From assembly GCA_964564785.1 (NCBI GenBank), contig CAZMCT010000027.1:1-33526 (forward strand): a DNA stretch of 33,526 nt, read 5' to 3'. This stretch comes from CAZMCT01 sp964564785. GTDB lineage: Bacteria > Planctomycetota > Phycisphaerae > UBA1845 > Fen-1342. Of the stretch, positions 24,587 through 33,509 are shown piece after piece (the first letter of the stretch is position 1; the number at the start of each line of letters is the position of its first letter). Below the pieces are notes generated by a model. The model did no database searches, was not told the DNA's origin, and worked only from the letters and a program-made list of their open reading frames with translations. The translations under genes and the position numbers were made by a program.

Positions 24587-24988
24587 CCCATGCCGAACCC
24601 GACATCGCTGAAGCGGCGGTGCATCCCCGTCGCCCATTCGGTCCCGCCACCGTCCGCGGCCAGCTTTTTCTTGCACCGCAGCCGGTCGGGTCATAAACTA
24701 CGGTTGGAGTCCGGGGCAGAAGCGTTCGTGCCACGATCCGCCCAGCCCTGGGCGCGTGTATCCAGAGTCGAATCTTTGCGACAACGATCTGTCCGGCGTC
24801 TGTTATTCTTCAGGGCCGCCGCCGACCGTACCGATGAGTACGGTGCCGATAACCAGCGTCGATGGTCGAGGGGTGACCCCCGTCGGCCGCTCCAACACAT
24901 GCGCGGCTCACGCGGGTGATACGAAGGAAGCAGGGCAGCGCGGGCGCTCCGCGCACCATTTCACTGACTGTTTGGCAGGAGAGTGAAC
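24587..24988. other. Intergenic region before the protease gene
   Basis: About 400 bp with no supported gene. It contains a perfect 7-bp inverted repeat ACCGTAC/GTACGGT with a 6-nt loop at 24825-24844. -10-like sequences occur near 24800 but without a properly spaced -35. Confidence 0.5.
24825..24844. promoter_or_regulatory. Inverted repeat, possible operator for the protease gene
   Basis: ACCGTAC (24825-24831) and GTACGGT (24838-24844) form a perfect 14-base dyad with a 6-nt spacer, about 145 bp upstream of the protease start. The size suits a dimeric regulator site; a transcript hairpin is the alternative. Confidence 0.3.
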
Positions 24989-27900
24989 ATGCGGTGGACA
25001 CTGGCTTTGTGGGCCGGATGCGCTCTGGCGGCTGCGGCCGCCGCACCGGCCGTGGCGGGTGAGGTCGACGCGGGACTGGCCGCGATCCTGGAACAGCGCA
25101 GCGCGGGCGAGACCGTTTCCGTGCTCGTCTTTCTGAATGAGCAGGCGGACATTCCCGCCCTGGATCGCGAGCTGCGGTCCCAGCGGGCATCGCGCGCCAC
25201 GCGGAATCAGCGCGTCGTGACGGCCCTGCGCGACACGGCCGAACGGACGCAGGGCAACTTCCGCGAGTACCTGAAGAATCTGGAGCTGGCCGGGCGGATC
25301 CGGAGCTTCCAGAGCTTCTACGTAGCCAACATGTTCCGGGTCGAGACGACGCCGGCGGAAGTGGCCATCCTCGCGACCCACCCGGACGTGCTGCGGGTTT
25401 ACTACAACTACGAGATTGAGTCCGATAAACCCGTCCAAACGGGCCCGAATACGTCCGAGCAGCAACCGCAGCAGGAGGGCGGCCAGCGCGTGATCGCGAC
25501 GGGGGTCGTCGCGGTCCGGGCGCCCGAGGTGTGGGCTCTCGGCTTCCGGGGCGAGGGCATCCTGGTCGCGACGCTGGACACGGGCGTCGACGGCAATCAC
25601 CCCGCGCTGCATGACAAATGGCGCGGGCTGGCCGACCCACGGTATCAGGGACATCCCACGTGGGCCTGGTTCGACCCGGTGACGAACACGACCTTCCCCC
25701 AGTCGTTCGGCTCCCACGGCACGCACACGATGGGCACGGTCTGCGGCGAGTCGGCCACGCACCAGATCGGCGTCGCCCCCGGCGCCCAGTGGATCCACGC
25801 GGCCGTGATCGACCGCGTCAGCATCCCCCAGACGGTCGCAGACGCGCTCTCGGCGTTCGAGTGGATGCTTGATCCGAACGAGGACCCCACCACGAGCTGG
25901 GATGTGCCGCAGGTGTGCTCGAACTCCTGGCGCCTGGCCAGCGTCCACGGCTACCCGCCCTGCGATCAGACGTTCTGGGTGGCGCTGGATAACTGCGAGG
26001 CGGCCGGGATCATCATCCTGTTTTCGGCCGGCAACGAAGGGCCGAGCCCGTCCACCATCGGGCGGCCGCCGGATCGGGCGACGGACCCGTACATGTGCTT
26101 TGCGGTAGGGGCGTTGGATGCGAACACGACCGGCTGGCCGATCGCGGACTTCTCGTCGCGGGGGCCGAGCAACTGCACGCCCAACGGGCAGCCGACCTTC
26201 AAGCCCGAGGTGGCGGCTCCCGGCGTGAACGTGCTCAGCTCGGTGCCCGGTGGCGGCTATGAGTCCGACGGCTGGAGCGGCACGTCCATGGCTTCGCCGC
26301 ATGTGAACGGGGCCTGCGCCCTGATTCTCCAGGCCTGCCCGGACCTGACGGTGCAGGAGGTCAAGCAGATCCTGTTTGACACGGCGGTCGACCTGGGGAC
26401 GCCGGGCGAGGACAACGCGTACGGCATGGGCATGATCGACGTGTACGAGGCGGTCCAGATCGCGCTCAGCCTGTGCTCGGGCGCGCCGCGGGCCCGCGAC
26501 GTGAACATCCAGACTCCGGTCGACACGGCGGCGCTGATCACGCTGGACGCGACGGACTACGACGGCCTGCCCGACCCGCCCGGCGCACTGACGTTCATCG
26601 TCACCACGCTGCCGGCCAACGCCACGCTGGCGGACGCGGGCAACGGCCACGTCATCACGGCCGGCGAGCTGCCCTATTCGCTGGTCGGCTACGGCAACCA
26701 GGTGGTGTACACGCCGAACGCGAGTTATTACGGCACCGACACGTTCAACTTCAAGGCCAACGACGGCGGCGTCCCGCCGGACGGCGGCGATTCGAACGAG
26801 GCGATCGTCTCGGTGCTGGTGCTCTACGGCCCGCCGACGATCACCACCGACAGCCTGCCGCCGGGGCTGATCAACGGCGTCTACGGCCCGGTGCAGCTCG
26901 AAGTCGACCAGGGCCAGCCGCCGCTCACCTGGACGGTGCTGGCCGAGGGCCAGTATTTCGAGGAGAACCTAGGCAGCAGCCAGTTCGCGTCGGTCGGCAC
27001 GGCCCAGAACTGGCGCGCGGATGACAATTTCTGGACCTACTCCCTGCCGTTCGCTTTCCCGTATTTCGGGCAGACGTACACGACGGCCTACGTGTGCAGC
27101 AACGGTTTCATCAACTTCGGCAGCGGCAGCTCCGAGTACAGCAACTCCGACAGCGCCCTGATCAACGCCAAGCGGATCGCGGCCATGTTCGACGACCTGC
27201 GCACCGACGGGACCGGCGAGGACATCTTCGTCGACGCGTCGGTGGCCGGGCAGGTCACGTTCCGCTGGAAGGGCCGCACCTACAGCGGCAGCTACCCGTG
27301 CAACTTCTCGATCGTGCTCTACGAGGACGGCCGCATCCGCTTCCACTATGGCAGCGGGAATACGAACCTCACGGCCACGATCGGCGTATCGAACGGCGAC
27401 GGCACGCACTACCTGCTCAGCAGCTACAACAACGCGCCGACGCTGACGAACGCGAACTCGCTCGAGTTCTTCAGTCCGCCCTCCCTGCCCGACGGCGTCA
27501 CGCTGTCCGCCAGCGGCGTGCTCAGCGGCATCCCGGGTGAGGTCGGCATCTTTCAGCCGATTTTCCGCGTGACGGATTCGCTGAACCGCACGGATCAGCG
27601 CATGCTGACGCTCGAGATCAACAGCGGGCCCGTGCCGCCAATCGCCCAGGGCCAGAACCTCACGGTGGCACCGGGCGTGCCCGTCAGCATCACGCTGGTC
27701 GCGACGGACGACGGCCTGCCCGACCCGCCGGGCGCTCTGACGTACATCGTCACGTCGCTTCCGGCCCACGGCGGCCTCGTGGAGCCGGGGGTCGGCCCGA
27801 TCACCAGCGTGCCCTGGACGCTTGCCGGCGGCGGCAACGTCGTCGAGTACGCGCCCAGCGTCTACTACATCGGCCCCGACAGCTTCCAGTTCAAGGCCAA

Positions 27901-28669
27901 CGACGGCGGCGTGCCGCCCGAGGGCGGCGACTCGCTGCCGGCCACCGTCAGCACGAACGCCGTTGCGAGCCCCGAGGGCGTCCTGAGCTTCACGCTGGAT
28001 ACCAACCCCGGCTGGAGCACGACCGGCGCCTGGGCCTACGGCCAGCCGACCGGCGGCGGCTCGCACGCCCGCGATCCGAACAGCGGTCACACCGGCCTGT
28101 ACGTCTACGGCTACAACCTGGCCGGCGATTACACCAACAACATGCCCGCCCGCTACCTCACGACGGGCCCGCTGAACTTCAAGCAGGTCAGCAGCGTGAG
28201 CATGAGTTTCTGGCGGCGGCTGGGCGTCGAGGCTTCCGACCAGGCCGCGGTCCAGGCTTCCAACGACAACCTCACGTGGACCACGCTCTGGTCCAACGGC
28301 GGCGTGGGGTATAACGAGGCCGGCTGGACGCAGCAGACGCTCAACCTCGCGGCCGTTGCCGATCGGCAACCGGCGGTGTACGTCCGTTGGGTGATGGGGC
28401 CGACCGACGTCAGCGTGACCTACCCCGGCTGGAACATCGACGACATCGAGTTCAGCGGGATCGTGCACCCGGTGATTCCGGGCGACCTGAACTGCGACGG
28501 GCAGGTCGACTTCGGCGACATCAACCCGTTCGTGCAGGCCCTGACGGACCCGGCGGGCTGGCAGAGCCAGTATCCGGACTGCCCGGTCGAAAACGGCGAC
28601 ATCAACGGCGACGGCAGTGTCGAATTCGGCGACATCAACCCGTTCGTGCTGCTGCTGACGAACCCTTGA
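24989..28669 (+). CDS. Secreted modular subtilisin-like protease with dockerin-like C-terminus
   Basis: A 1226-residue exported S8 serine protease. A signal peptide (about 1-24, cut after PAVA) is followed by a propeptide-like region (25-150) and the catalytic domain: D197 in ATLDTGVDGNHP, H243 in SHGTHTMG, oxyanion N349 in SAGNEGP and S433 in SGTSMASPH. After about 500 come a cadherin-like repeat (DATDYDGLPDPPGALTF to FKANDGGVPP), an Ig-like domain interrupted by an FPYFGQTYTTAYVCSNGFINF domain, a second cadherin-like repeat very similar to the first, and a jelly-roll-like domain ending WNIDDIEFSG. Two calcium-binding dockerin-like loops close the protein (GDLNCDGQVDFGDINPF and GDINGDGSVEFGDINPF). 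ATG 24989 has GGAG 7 nt upstream. It probably acts on or outside the outer membrane. Confidence 0.92.
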   Translation: MRWTLALWAGCALAAAAAAPAVAGEVDAGLAAILEQRSAGETVSVLVFLNEQADIPALDRELRSQRASRATRNQRVVTALRDTAERTQGNFREYLKNLELAGRIRSFQSFYVANMFRVETTPAEVAILATHPDVLRVYYNYEIESDKPVQTGPNTSEQQPQQEGGQRVIATGVVAVRAPEVWALGFRGEGILVATLDTGVDGNHPALHDKWRGLADPRYQGHPTWAWFDPVTNTTFPQSFGSHGTHTMGTVCGESATHQIGVAPGAQWIHAAVIDRVSIPQTVADALSAFEWMLDPNEDPTTSWDVPQVCSNSWRLASVHGYPPCDQTFWVALDNCEAAGIIILFSAGNEGPSPSTIGRPPDRATDPYMCFAVGALDANTTGWPIADFSSRGPSNCTPNGQPTFKPEVAAPGVNVLSSVPGGGYESDGWSGTSMASPHVNGACALILQACPDLTVQEVKQILFDTAVDLGTPGEDNAYGMGMIDVYEAVQIALSLCSGAPRARDVNIQTPVDTAALITLDATDYDGLPDPPGALTFIVTTLPANATLADAGNGHVITAGELPYSLVGYGNQVVYTPNASYYGTDTFNFKANDGGVPPDGGDSNEAIVSVLVLYGPPTITTDSLPPGLINGVYGPVQLEVDQGQPPLTWTVLAEGQYFEENLGSSQFASVGTAQNWRADDNFWTYSLPFAFPYFGQTYTTAYVCSNGFINFGSGSSEYSNSDSALINAKRIAAMFDDLRTDGTGEDIFVDASVAGQVTFRWKGRTYSGSYPCNFSIVLYEDGRIRFHYGSGNTNLTATIGVSNGDGTHYLLSSYNNAPTLTNANSLEFFSPPSLPDGVTLSASGVLSGIPGEVGIFQPIFRVTDSLNRTDQRMLTLEINSGPVPPIAQGQNLTVAPGVPVSITLVATDDGLPDPPGALTYIVTSLPAHGGLVEPGVGPITSVPWTLAGGGNVVEYAPSVYYIGPDSFQFKANDGGVPPEGGDSLPATVSTNAVASPEGVLSFTLDTNPGWSTTGAWAYGQPTGGGSHARDPNSGHTGLYVYGYNLAGDYTNNMPARYLTTGPLNFKQVSSVSMSFWRRLGVEASDQAAVQASNDNLTWTTLWSNGGVGYNEAGWTQQTLNLAAVADRQPAVYVRWVMGPTDVSVTYPGWNIDDIEFSGIVHPVIPGDLNCDGQVDFGDINPFVQALTDPAGWQSQYPDCPVENGDINGDGSVEFGDINPFVLLLTNP

Positions 28670-28681
28670 GCGGCGACGTGA

Positions 28682-28709
28682 CCGCACCGGCTCTCAACCC
28701 CCGGTGCGG
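28682..28709 (+). terminator. Hairpin directly after the protease gene
   Basis: CCGCACCGG (28682-28690) pairs perfectly with CCGGTGCGG (28701-28709) around a 10-nt loop, 12 nt after the stop. It has no T-tract, so it more likely stabilises the 3' end, just before the true terminator. Confidence 0.5.
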
Positions 28710-28723
28710 CGGCGAATGAGCGT

Positions 28724-28766
28724 GTGCCTCCCGCGTGGTGAACGCCCGCGGGGGGCACTTTTCTTT
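28724..28766 (+). terminator. Strong intrinsic terminator of the protease gene
   Basis: A 12-bp stem (GTGCCTCCCGCG at 28724-28735 with CGCGGGGGGCAC at 28747-28758, one G-U pair) with an 11-nt loop is followed by TTTTCTTT (28759-28766). Confidence 0.85.
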
Positions 28767-28815
28767 GGTTCAAGCGGAATCCAGACGCGGCCGGGGGCAG
28801 ATTCCTCGTCGCTGC

Positions 28816-28890
28816 GCTCCTCGGAGTGACAGGCGGAAACGCTCCTCGGAATGACAGACGGAGGCACATCTCGGAATGACCATCGCGGGC
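28816..28890 (+). repeat. Three 25-nt imperfect tandem repeats
   Basis: Units begin at 28816, 28841 and 28866, each with the core CTCGGARTGAC. Units 1 and 2 differ at about five positions; unit 3 is more diverged. They lie between the protease terminator and the end of the convergent aminotransferase gene. Confidence 0.65.
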
Positions 28891-28910
28891 GGTGTTTCGA
28901 AGGTTCCGGC

Positions 28911-30053
28911 CTATCGCCGGTAGAAGGCCTTCAGCGCCGCGACAACCGCTTCCTGCTGGCGCTCCTCCAGCTCGGGGTAGATCGGCAAAGCGAGGACCTC
29001 GGCCGCGGCCTGCTCCGCCTGCGGGAAATCGCCGCGGCGGTAACCCAGGCCGGCGAAGCAGGTCTGCAAATGCAGCGGCAGAGGGTAATACACGGCCGCA
29101 CCGATCTGCCGCTCCTTCAGGTACGACAACAACTCGTCCCGTCGCTGCGCCCGGACGACATACTGGTGATACACGTGGCGCCCGAGCACCTCGGCCGGCG
29201 GCCGCACGAGTTCGGGGCACAGTCCGGCCGCCTCGATCAGCCGCGTGTAGCGCGCCGCCCGCAGCCTGCGGGCCTCGGTCCAGGCCTCCAGGTGGGGGAG
29301 CTTGCGGGCCAGCACCGCGGCCTGGAGCGCATCGATGCGGAAGTTTCCACCTACCTTCTCGTGGTAGTACGTGTGGCCGCTGCCGTGGATCCGCAGCTTG
29401 CGGCACAGTTCGAACAGCTCCGCGTCGTCGGTCACCAGCGCGCCCGCGTCGCCCAGGGCGCTGAGGTTCTTCGTGGGATAAAAGCTGAGCGCCCCCATCC
29501 GGCCCATCGAACCGGCCATCGCGCCGTCGGACCGCTGCGCCCCGATCGCCTGCGCCGCGTCCTCGATCACCGGCACGCCGTGCCGGTCCGCCACCGCCCG
29601 CACCGCCCGCACGTCTGCGAGCTGACCGTACAGGTGCACCGGAATGACGGCCCGCGTCCGCCGCGTGATCCGCCCGGCGAGCTCGTCCACGTCGATGTTG
29701 AACGTGTCCGGCCGGACGTCGCAGAACACCGGACGCGCCCCCAGGCGCGCCACCACTCCCGCGGTCGCGAAGAAGGTGAACGTCGGGACGATCACCTCGT
29801 CGCCGGGGCCGATCTCGAGCGCCATCAGCGCGACGAGCAGCGCATCGGTGCCCGATGACAAGCCCAACGCGTATTTTGTGCCGCAGTAGCGGGCCAAGGC
29901 TTCCTCGAACGCCGCGACCTTCGGCCCCAGCACGTACTGGCCCGAGGTCGCCACGGCCGTCAACTCGGCCAGCAGCTCGTCTCGCAGCGCCTCGAATTGC
30001 GCGGCCAGGTTCAGCGGCGGAACGGGGATGAGCCTCTCGTGCGCTGTCATCAT
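28911..30053 (-). CDS. DegT/DnrJ/EryC1/StrS family sugar aminotransferase
   Basis: A 380-residue PLP enzyme of the nucleotide-sugar aminotransferase family, which transfers an amino group to a keto-sugar nucleotide for surface glycans. The PLP lysine is K195 in SFYPTKNLSALGDAGAL, with D165 in VIEDAAQAIGA and SSGTDALLVAL (66-76) binding the phosphate. The N-terminus PPLNLAAQFEALRDEL and SGQYVLGPKVAAFE is close in style to WbpE/WlbC-type enzymes that act on UDP-3-keto-GlcNAcA, but the substrate is not certain. The start is ATG 30053, with AGAGG 5 nt upstream (ATG 30050 is also possible). It is divergent from the GHMP kinase gene, with about 130 bp between them. Confidence 0.87.
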   Translation of the reverse strand: MMTAHERLIPVPPLNLAAQFEALRDELLAELTAVATSGQYVLGPKVAAFEEALARYCGTKYALGLSSGTDALLVALMALEIGPGDEVIVPTFTFFATAGVVARLGARPVFCDVRPDTFNIDVDELAGRITRRTRAVIPVHLYGQLADVRAVRAVADRHGVPVIEDAAQAIGAQRSDGAMAGSMGRMGALSFYPTKNLSALGDAGALVTDDAELFELCRKLRIHGSGHTYYHEKVGGNFRIDALQAAVLARKLPHLEAWTEARRLRAARYTRLIEAAGLCPELVRPPAEVLGRHVYHQYVVRAQRRDELLSYLKERQIGAAVYYPLPLHLQTCFAGLGYRRGDFPQAEQAAAEVLALPIYPELEERQQEAVVAALKAFYRR

Positions 30054-30186
30054 GTGAACCTCTCGCCCGCCCCGGCCTGCAAAACCGCTTTCTACCCGCT
30101 GCGCGGCCACAGCGAAAGCGCCCCGGGGACTCTCCCGCGGCCCCGCCCGCCCGGCTATGCTTTCGGCCGGGCGCCGAGGACACAGC

Positions 30187-31635
30187 GTGTGGCGTTTCCA
30201 GACCGAGTCGCAGTACGCCGTGGCCGACCAGGCCCCGTTCCTGGCCGAGCTCAACCGCACGGCCGGCTTGTTTGACCCCCGTCGCCCGCTCGTGGCCGCC
30301 CGGGCCCCCGGCCGGCTCGACCTCATGGGCGGGATCGCGGACTACTCCGGCGCGCTCGTGCTCCAGTTGCCGCTCGCGGCCGGGACGTGGGTGGCCGCAC
30401 AGCGCACGCCCGAGCCCGTCGCCACCGTTCGCACCATTCCCCCGCCAGGTTTCGAGGGTACGCCGGAGGTTTCGGTCTCGCTGGCCGAGCTGATGCCGCC
30501 CGGCCGGCCGCTGACCCTTTCCGAGGCGCAGTGCCGACTGGCGGTCGACGCGCGTCGCCGTTGGGCCGCATATGTGCTCGGCGCGCTGCCCATGTTGCAC
30601 CGCGAGCGAGGCGTTGAGCTCGATCACGGTCTGTCGCTGCTGGTCTACTCCGAGGTGCCGCTCGGAAAGGGCGTCAGCTCGTCGGCCGCACTCGAGGTCG
30701 CCGCCCTGCGGGCCATCACCGGGCTCATCGAGCTGGAACTCGACGGCCGGACGCTGGCCCTGCTCGCGCAGCAAGTCGAGAACCACGTCGTCGGTGCCCC
30801 GTGCGGCGTAATGGACCAGATGACCGGCACGTTCGGCGAGCAGGATCGGCTGCTCGCCTTGCTGTGTCAGCCGGCGGAGCTCCAGGGCCATGTTCCGCTT
30901 CCGCCGGCGATCGAGGTGTTCGGCATCGATTCAGGGATCCGGCACGCGATCTCGGGCGCGGAGTACGAGGCGGTCCGCGTCGGCGCGTTCATGGGCCACC
31001 GGATGATCGCCGAACTGACCGGGCTGCCGCGCTCCGTGACGCCGGACGGCCGCGTCGAGATCGACGGCGGGCGGTTCAGCGGCTACCTGGCGAACGTGAC
31101 GCCCGCGGCATGGGAGGAGCACTTCCGCGGGCGCGTGCCGGAGCACCTTTTGGGGCGCGATTTCCTCGATCGCTACGGCGGAACGACCGATGCGGCGACG
31201 CGCGTGGACCCGGGTCGGAAGTACCACGTGCGGACAACGACGGCCCATCCGATCTACGAACACGACCGCGTGCTGCGCTTTCGTTCGCTGCTTCAGGCCG
31301 AGCCGACGGAAGAAAACCTTCAGGCGCTCGGCGAACTCATGTACGCTTCGCACGCGAGCTACTCCGCCTGCGGCCTCGGGACTGACGGCACCGACCGGCT
31401 GGTCGAGCTCGTCCGGGAGGCCGGCCCCGCCTGCGGCCTGTACGGGGCGCGGATCACCGGCGGCGGCGCCGGTGGCACGGTCGCGGTCCTCGGGACCCGC
31501 CACTCGTATTCCCAAGTGCGCCGTATCGCCCGCCAGTACCAGGATGAGACCGGTCGCCGGGTGGCGATCCTGGGCGGCTCATCGCCCGGTTCGCTCCAGT
31601 TCGGCCTCGCGCGGCTCGTCTTTGAGGGAGACTGA
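30187..31635 (+). CDS. GHMP sugar kinase, galactokinase / L-arabinokinase-like
   Basis: A 482-residue cytoplasmic kinase that would phosphorylate a sugar at C1 with ATP. Motif 1 is ARAPGRLDLMGGIADYSGAL (38-57), motif 2 PLGKGVSSSAALEVA (158-172), the catalytic Asp is D210 in GAPCGVMDQM, and motif 3 is ITGGGAGGTVAVLG. Instead of the GEHTDYN substrate loop of ordinary galactokinases it has GGIADYS. With FGIDSGIRHAISG, VRVGAFMGHRM and SACGLGTDGTDRLV it strongly resembles the kinase domain of plant L-arabinokinase. GTG 30187 was chosen because GAGGA (30176-30180) lies 6 nt upstream; ATG 30157 would add ten residues. gamma-Glutamyltransferase follows after 2 nt, so the genes are coupled. Confidence 0.85.
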   Translation: MWRFQTESQYAVADQAPFLAELNRTAGLFDPRRPLVAARAPGRLDLMGGIADYSGALVLQLPLAAGTWVAAQRTPEPVATVRTIPPPGFEGTPEVSVSLAELMPPGRPLTLSEAQCRLAVDARRRWAAYVLGALPMLHRERGVELDHGLSLLVYSEVPLGKGVSSSAALEVAALRAITGLIELELDGRTLALLAQQVENHVVGAPCGVMDQMTGTFGEQDRLLALLCQPAELQGHVPLPPAIEVFGIDSGIRHAISGAEYEAVRVGAFMGHRMIAELTGLPRSVTPDGRVEIDGGRFSGYLANVTPAAWEEHFRGRVPEHLLGRDFLDRYGGTTDAATRVDPGRKYHVRTTTAHPIYEHDRVLRFRSLLQAEPTEENLQALGELMYASHASYSACGLGTDGTDRLVELVREAGPACGLYGARITGGGAGGTVAVLGTRHSYSQVRRIARQYQDETGRRVAILGGSSPGSLQFGLARLVFEGD

Positions 31636-31637
31636 CC

Positions 31638-33362
31638 ATGCATCGTCGTCCATGCCCCGCGTTCCTGCTGGTTGCGCTCACCGCCGTCGCGGCGGCCGCC
31701 GAGCACGAATGGCTGGCCCGCGGCCGCGGCGGCATGGTGGCCAGCGACTCCCCCGAAGCCTCCCAGATCGGGGCCGATATTCTGGCGGCCGGGGGCAACG
31801 CGTTTGACGCGGCAGTCGCCACGTCGCTGGGGCTGACGGTGGCCCGGCCGCAGAGTACGGGTTCGGGCGGCGGCGGTTTTCTGGTGGCGTGGATAGCAGG
31901 CGAGGAGCGGGCCGTCGTGCTCGACTTCCGCGAGGTTGCCCCAGCCGGCGCGACGGCGGAACGGTACGCGACGCTGGCCGCCGAGACCGGCGCCGAGCCG
32001 CCGCCGAGTATCTACGGCGGCCACGCGATCGGCGTGCCCGGGTTGCCGGCGGGCCTGGCCGAGATCCACAAGCGGTTCGGCACGCGGCCGTGGGCGGAGC
32101 TGGTCCAGCCGGCTGCGGAGCTCGCCGAGCGTGGCTTCCTGGTGGATGATGCGTACCGCGGGGCGTGTGCCGAAGCACTGGCGGATTACCGGAAGTGGCC
32201 GGTGCTGCGTGAGCGGTGCGCGGCACTTTACCGCAGTTTGCTCGGTGCCGGGACGCCGCCGGCCGCAGGAGCAAGATTGCCGCGGCCGGACTTGGCGCGC
32301 GCCCTGCGGCTGATCGAGCAGCGAGGGGTGGAGCCGATCTATCGCGGGGAGATCGGCGCGGCGATCGCACGCGCGGCGCAGGCGGCGGGGGGCGTGCTGA
32401 CGGTGGAAGATCTGGCCGCGTATCGCGTGCGTGAGCGCGAGCCGCTGCGAGCGAGCTTCGCCGGGCACGAAATCATCACCATGCCGCCGCCGTCGTCGGG
32501 CGGATTGTGTCTGATCGAGACGCTCAACATCCTCGCCGCCGCGCAGCTCCGTTCCGACCGGCATTCCGAGCACGATCGGCCGCACGTGCTCGTCGAAGCC
32601 CTCAAGCACGCGTTCGCCGACCGGGCCCGCTGGCTGGGCGATCCGGATTTCGCCGACATTCCGACCGCGCGGTTGCTGGACGGCGCGTACGCGGCCGCGC
32701 TCGCGCGCCGCATCCAGCCGGGTCGGACGCTAGCCGCCGCAGAGTACGGCACGCGAAGCTGGAGCGCGGCCGCGCGCGACGACCGCGGCACGTCGCATTT
32801 CTCGGTCGTGGATCGGCACGGCAACGTGGTTGCCCTGACCGAGACGGTCAACGGCGTGTTCGGCTCGCTCGTCATCGCGGAGCCGTTCGGAATCGTGCTG
32901 AACAACCAGATGGACGATTTCACGACCCAGCCGGGCAAGCCGAACCTGTTCGGGCTGGTGCAAGGCGCGGCGAACGCCGTAGCGCCCGGCAAGCGGCCGC
33001 TGTCGAGCATGACGCCGACCATCGTGCTGAAAGCCGGCCGGCCGGTGCTGACGCTGGGAGCTTCGGGCGGGCCGCGGATCATCACGTCGGTGCTGCAAGT
33101 CATGCTGAACGTGATCGAGGGCGGCCAGCCGCTGGAGCGGGCGATCGACCAGCCGCGGCTCCACCATCAATGGCTGCCGGACGAGGTCGCGTTTGACCGG
33201 CCGCCGCCGGCCGAATGGGTCGCGACCCTCACAGCCAAAGGGCACGTGCTGACCGAGGAGCGCCGCGGCGCGGTTGTGCAGGCGATCCAGGTGTTGGAGG
33301 ACGGGACGCTGGTGGGGGCGAGCGATCCGCGGAAGGGGGGCCGGCCGGCAGCGGTGCCGTGA
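31638..33362 (+). CDS. ggt: Gamma-glutamyltransferase
   Basis: A 574-residue exported enzyme that cleaves or transfers the gamma-glutamyl group of glutathione and related peptides. A signal peptide (1-21, ending VAAAAE) is followed by the large subunit: GGNAFDAAVATSLGLTV (52-68), TGSGGGGFLV (74-83) and DFREVAP (97-103), whose Arg binds the substrate carboxylate. Self-cleavage would occur before T385 in DDRGTSHFSVVD, the nucleophile of the small subunit, which also has NNQMDDF, PLSSMTP and GASGGPRI. The length and both subunits are normal. ATG 31638 lies 2 nt after the kinase stop, with GAGGGAG upstream. No functional link to the kinase is obvious. Confidence 0.92.
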   Translation: MHRRPCPAFLLVALTAVAAAAEHEWLARGRGGMVASDSPEASQIGADILAAGGNAFDAAVATSLGLTVARPQSTGSGGGGFLVAWIAGEERAVVLDFREVAPAGATAERYATLAAETGAEPPPSIYGGHAIGVPGLPAGLAEIHKRFGTRPWAELVQPAAELAERGFLVDDAYRGACAEALADYRKWPVLRERCAALYRSLLGAGTPPAAGARLPRPDLARALRLIEQRGVEPIYRGEIGAAIARAAQAAGGVLTVEDLAAYRVREREPLRASFAGHEIITMPPPSSGGLCLIETLNILAAAQLRSDRHSEHDRPHVLVEALKHAFADRARWLGDPDFADIPTARLLDGAYAAALARRIQPGRTLAAAEYGTRSWSAAARDDRGTSHFSVVDRHGNVVALTETVNGVFGSLVIAEPFGIVLNNQMDDFTTQPGKPNLFGLVQGAANAVAPGKRPLSSMTPTIVLKAGRPVLTLGASGGPRIITSVLQVMLNVIEGGQPLERAIDQPRLHHQWLPDEVAFDRPPPAEWVATLTAKGHVLTEERRGAVVQAIQVLEDGTLVGASDPRKGGRPAAVP

Positions 33363-33437
33363 TGGCCGGCGAACGATGCCGGGCGGATTGTCGATCGTCG
33401 ACGCCGGCCGGTTCAGGCCGCCGGCGTTTCGTCATTC

Positions 33438-33493
33438 GCTAACAGCGCCTAACAATACCAGTTGGGGGACCGACCTCCGGTCGGTCAGGTGAC
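33438..33493 (-). repeat. Dispersed hairpin repeat, copy 2
   Basis: A 56-nt element that, read on the minus strand, matches 8034-8088 at 49 of 56 positions (six substitutions, one gap). It keeps the perfect 8-bp stem GACCGACC/GGTCGGTC with a 3-nt loop at 33468-33486. It lies downstream of the gamma-glutamyltransferase gene. Confidence 0.8.
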
Positions 33494-33509
33494 AGGCCAG
33501 AGGCCTGTC
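33491..33509. repeat. Second hairpin nested with repeat copy 2
   Basis: GACAGGCC/GGCCTGTC forms a perfect 8-bp stem with loop AGA, four bases after the first hairpin. An outer GGGGGAC (33464-33470) can also pair with GTCCCCC (33507-33513), so the whole tract could fold alternatively. Copy 1 lacks this second hairpin. Confidence 0.75.

Noticed and set aside
28816..28890. The tandem repeats as a CRISPR array
   Set aside because: The units are contiguous with no unique spacers, only three are present, and no cas gene is in the window.
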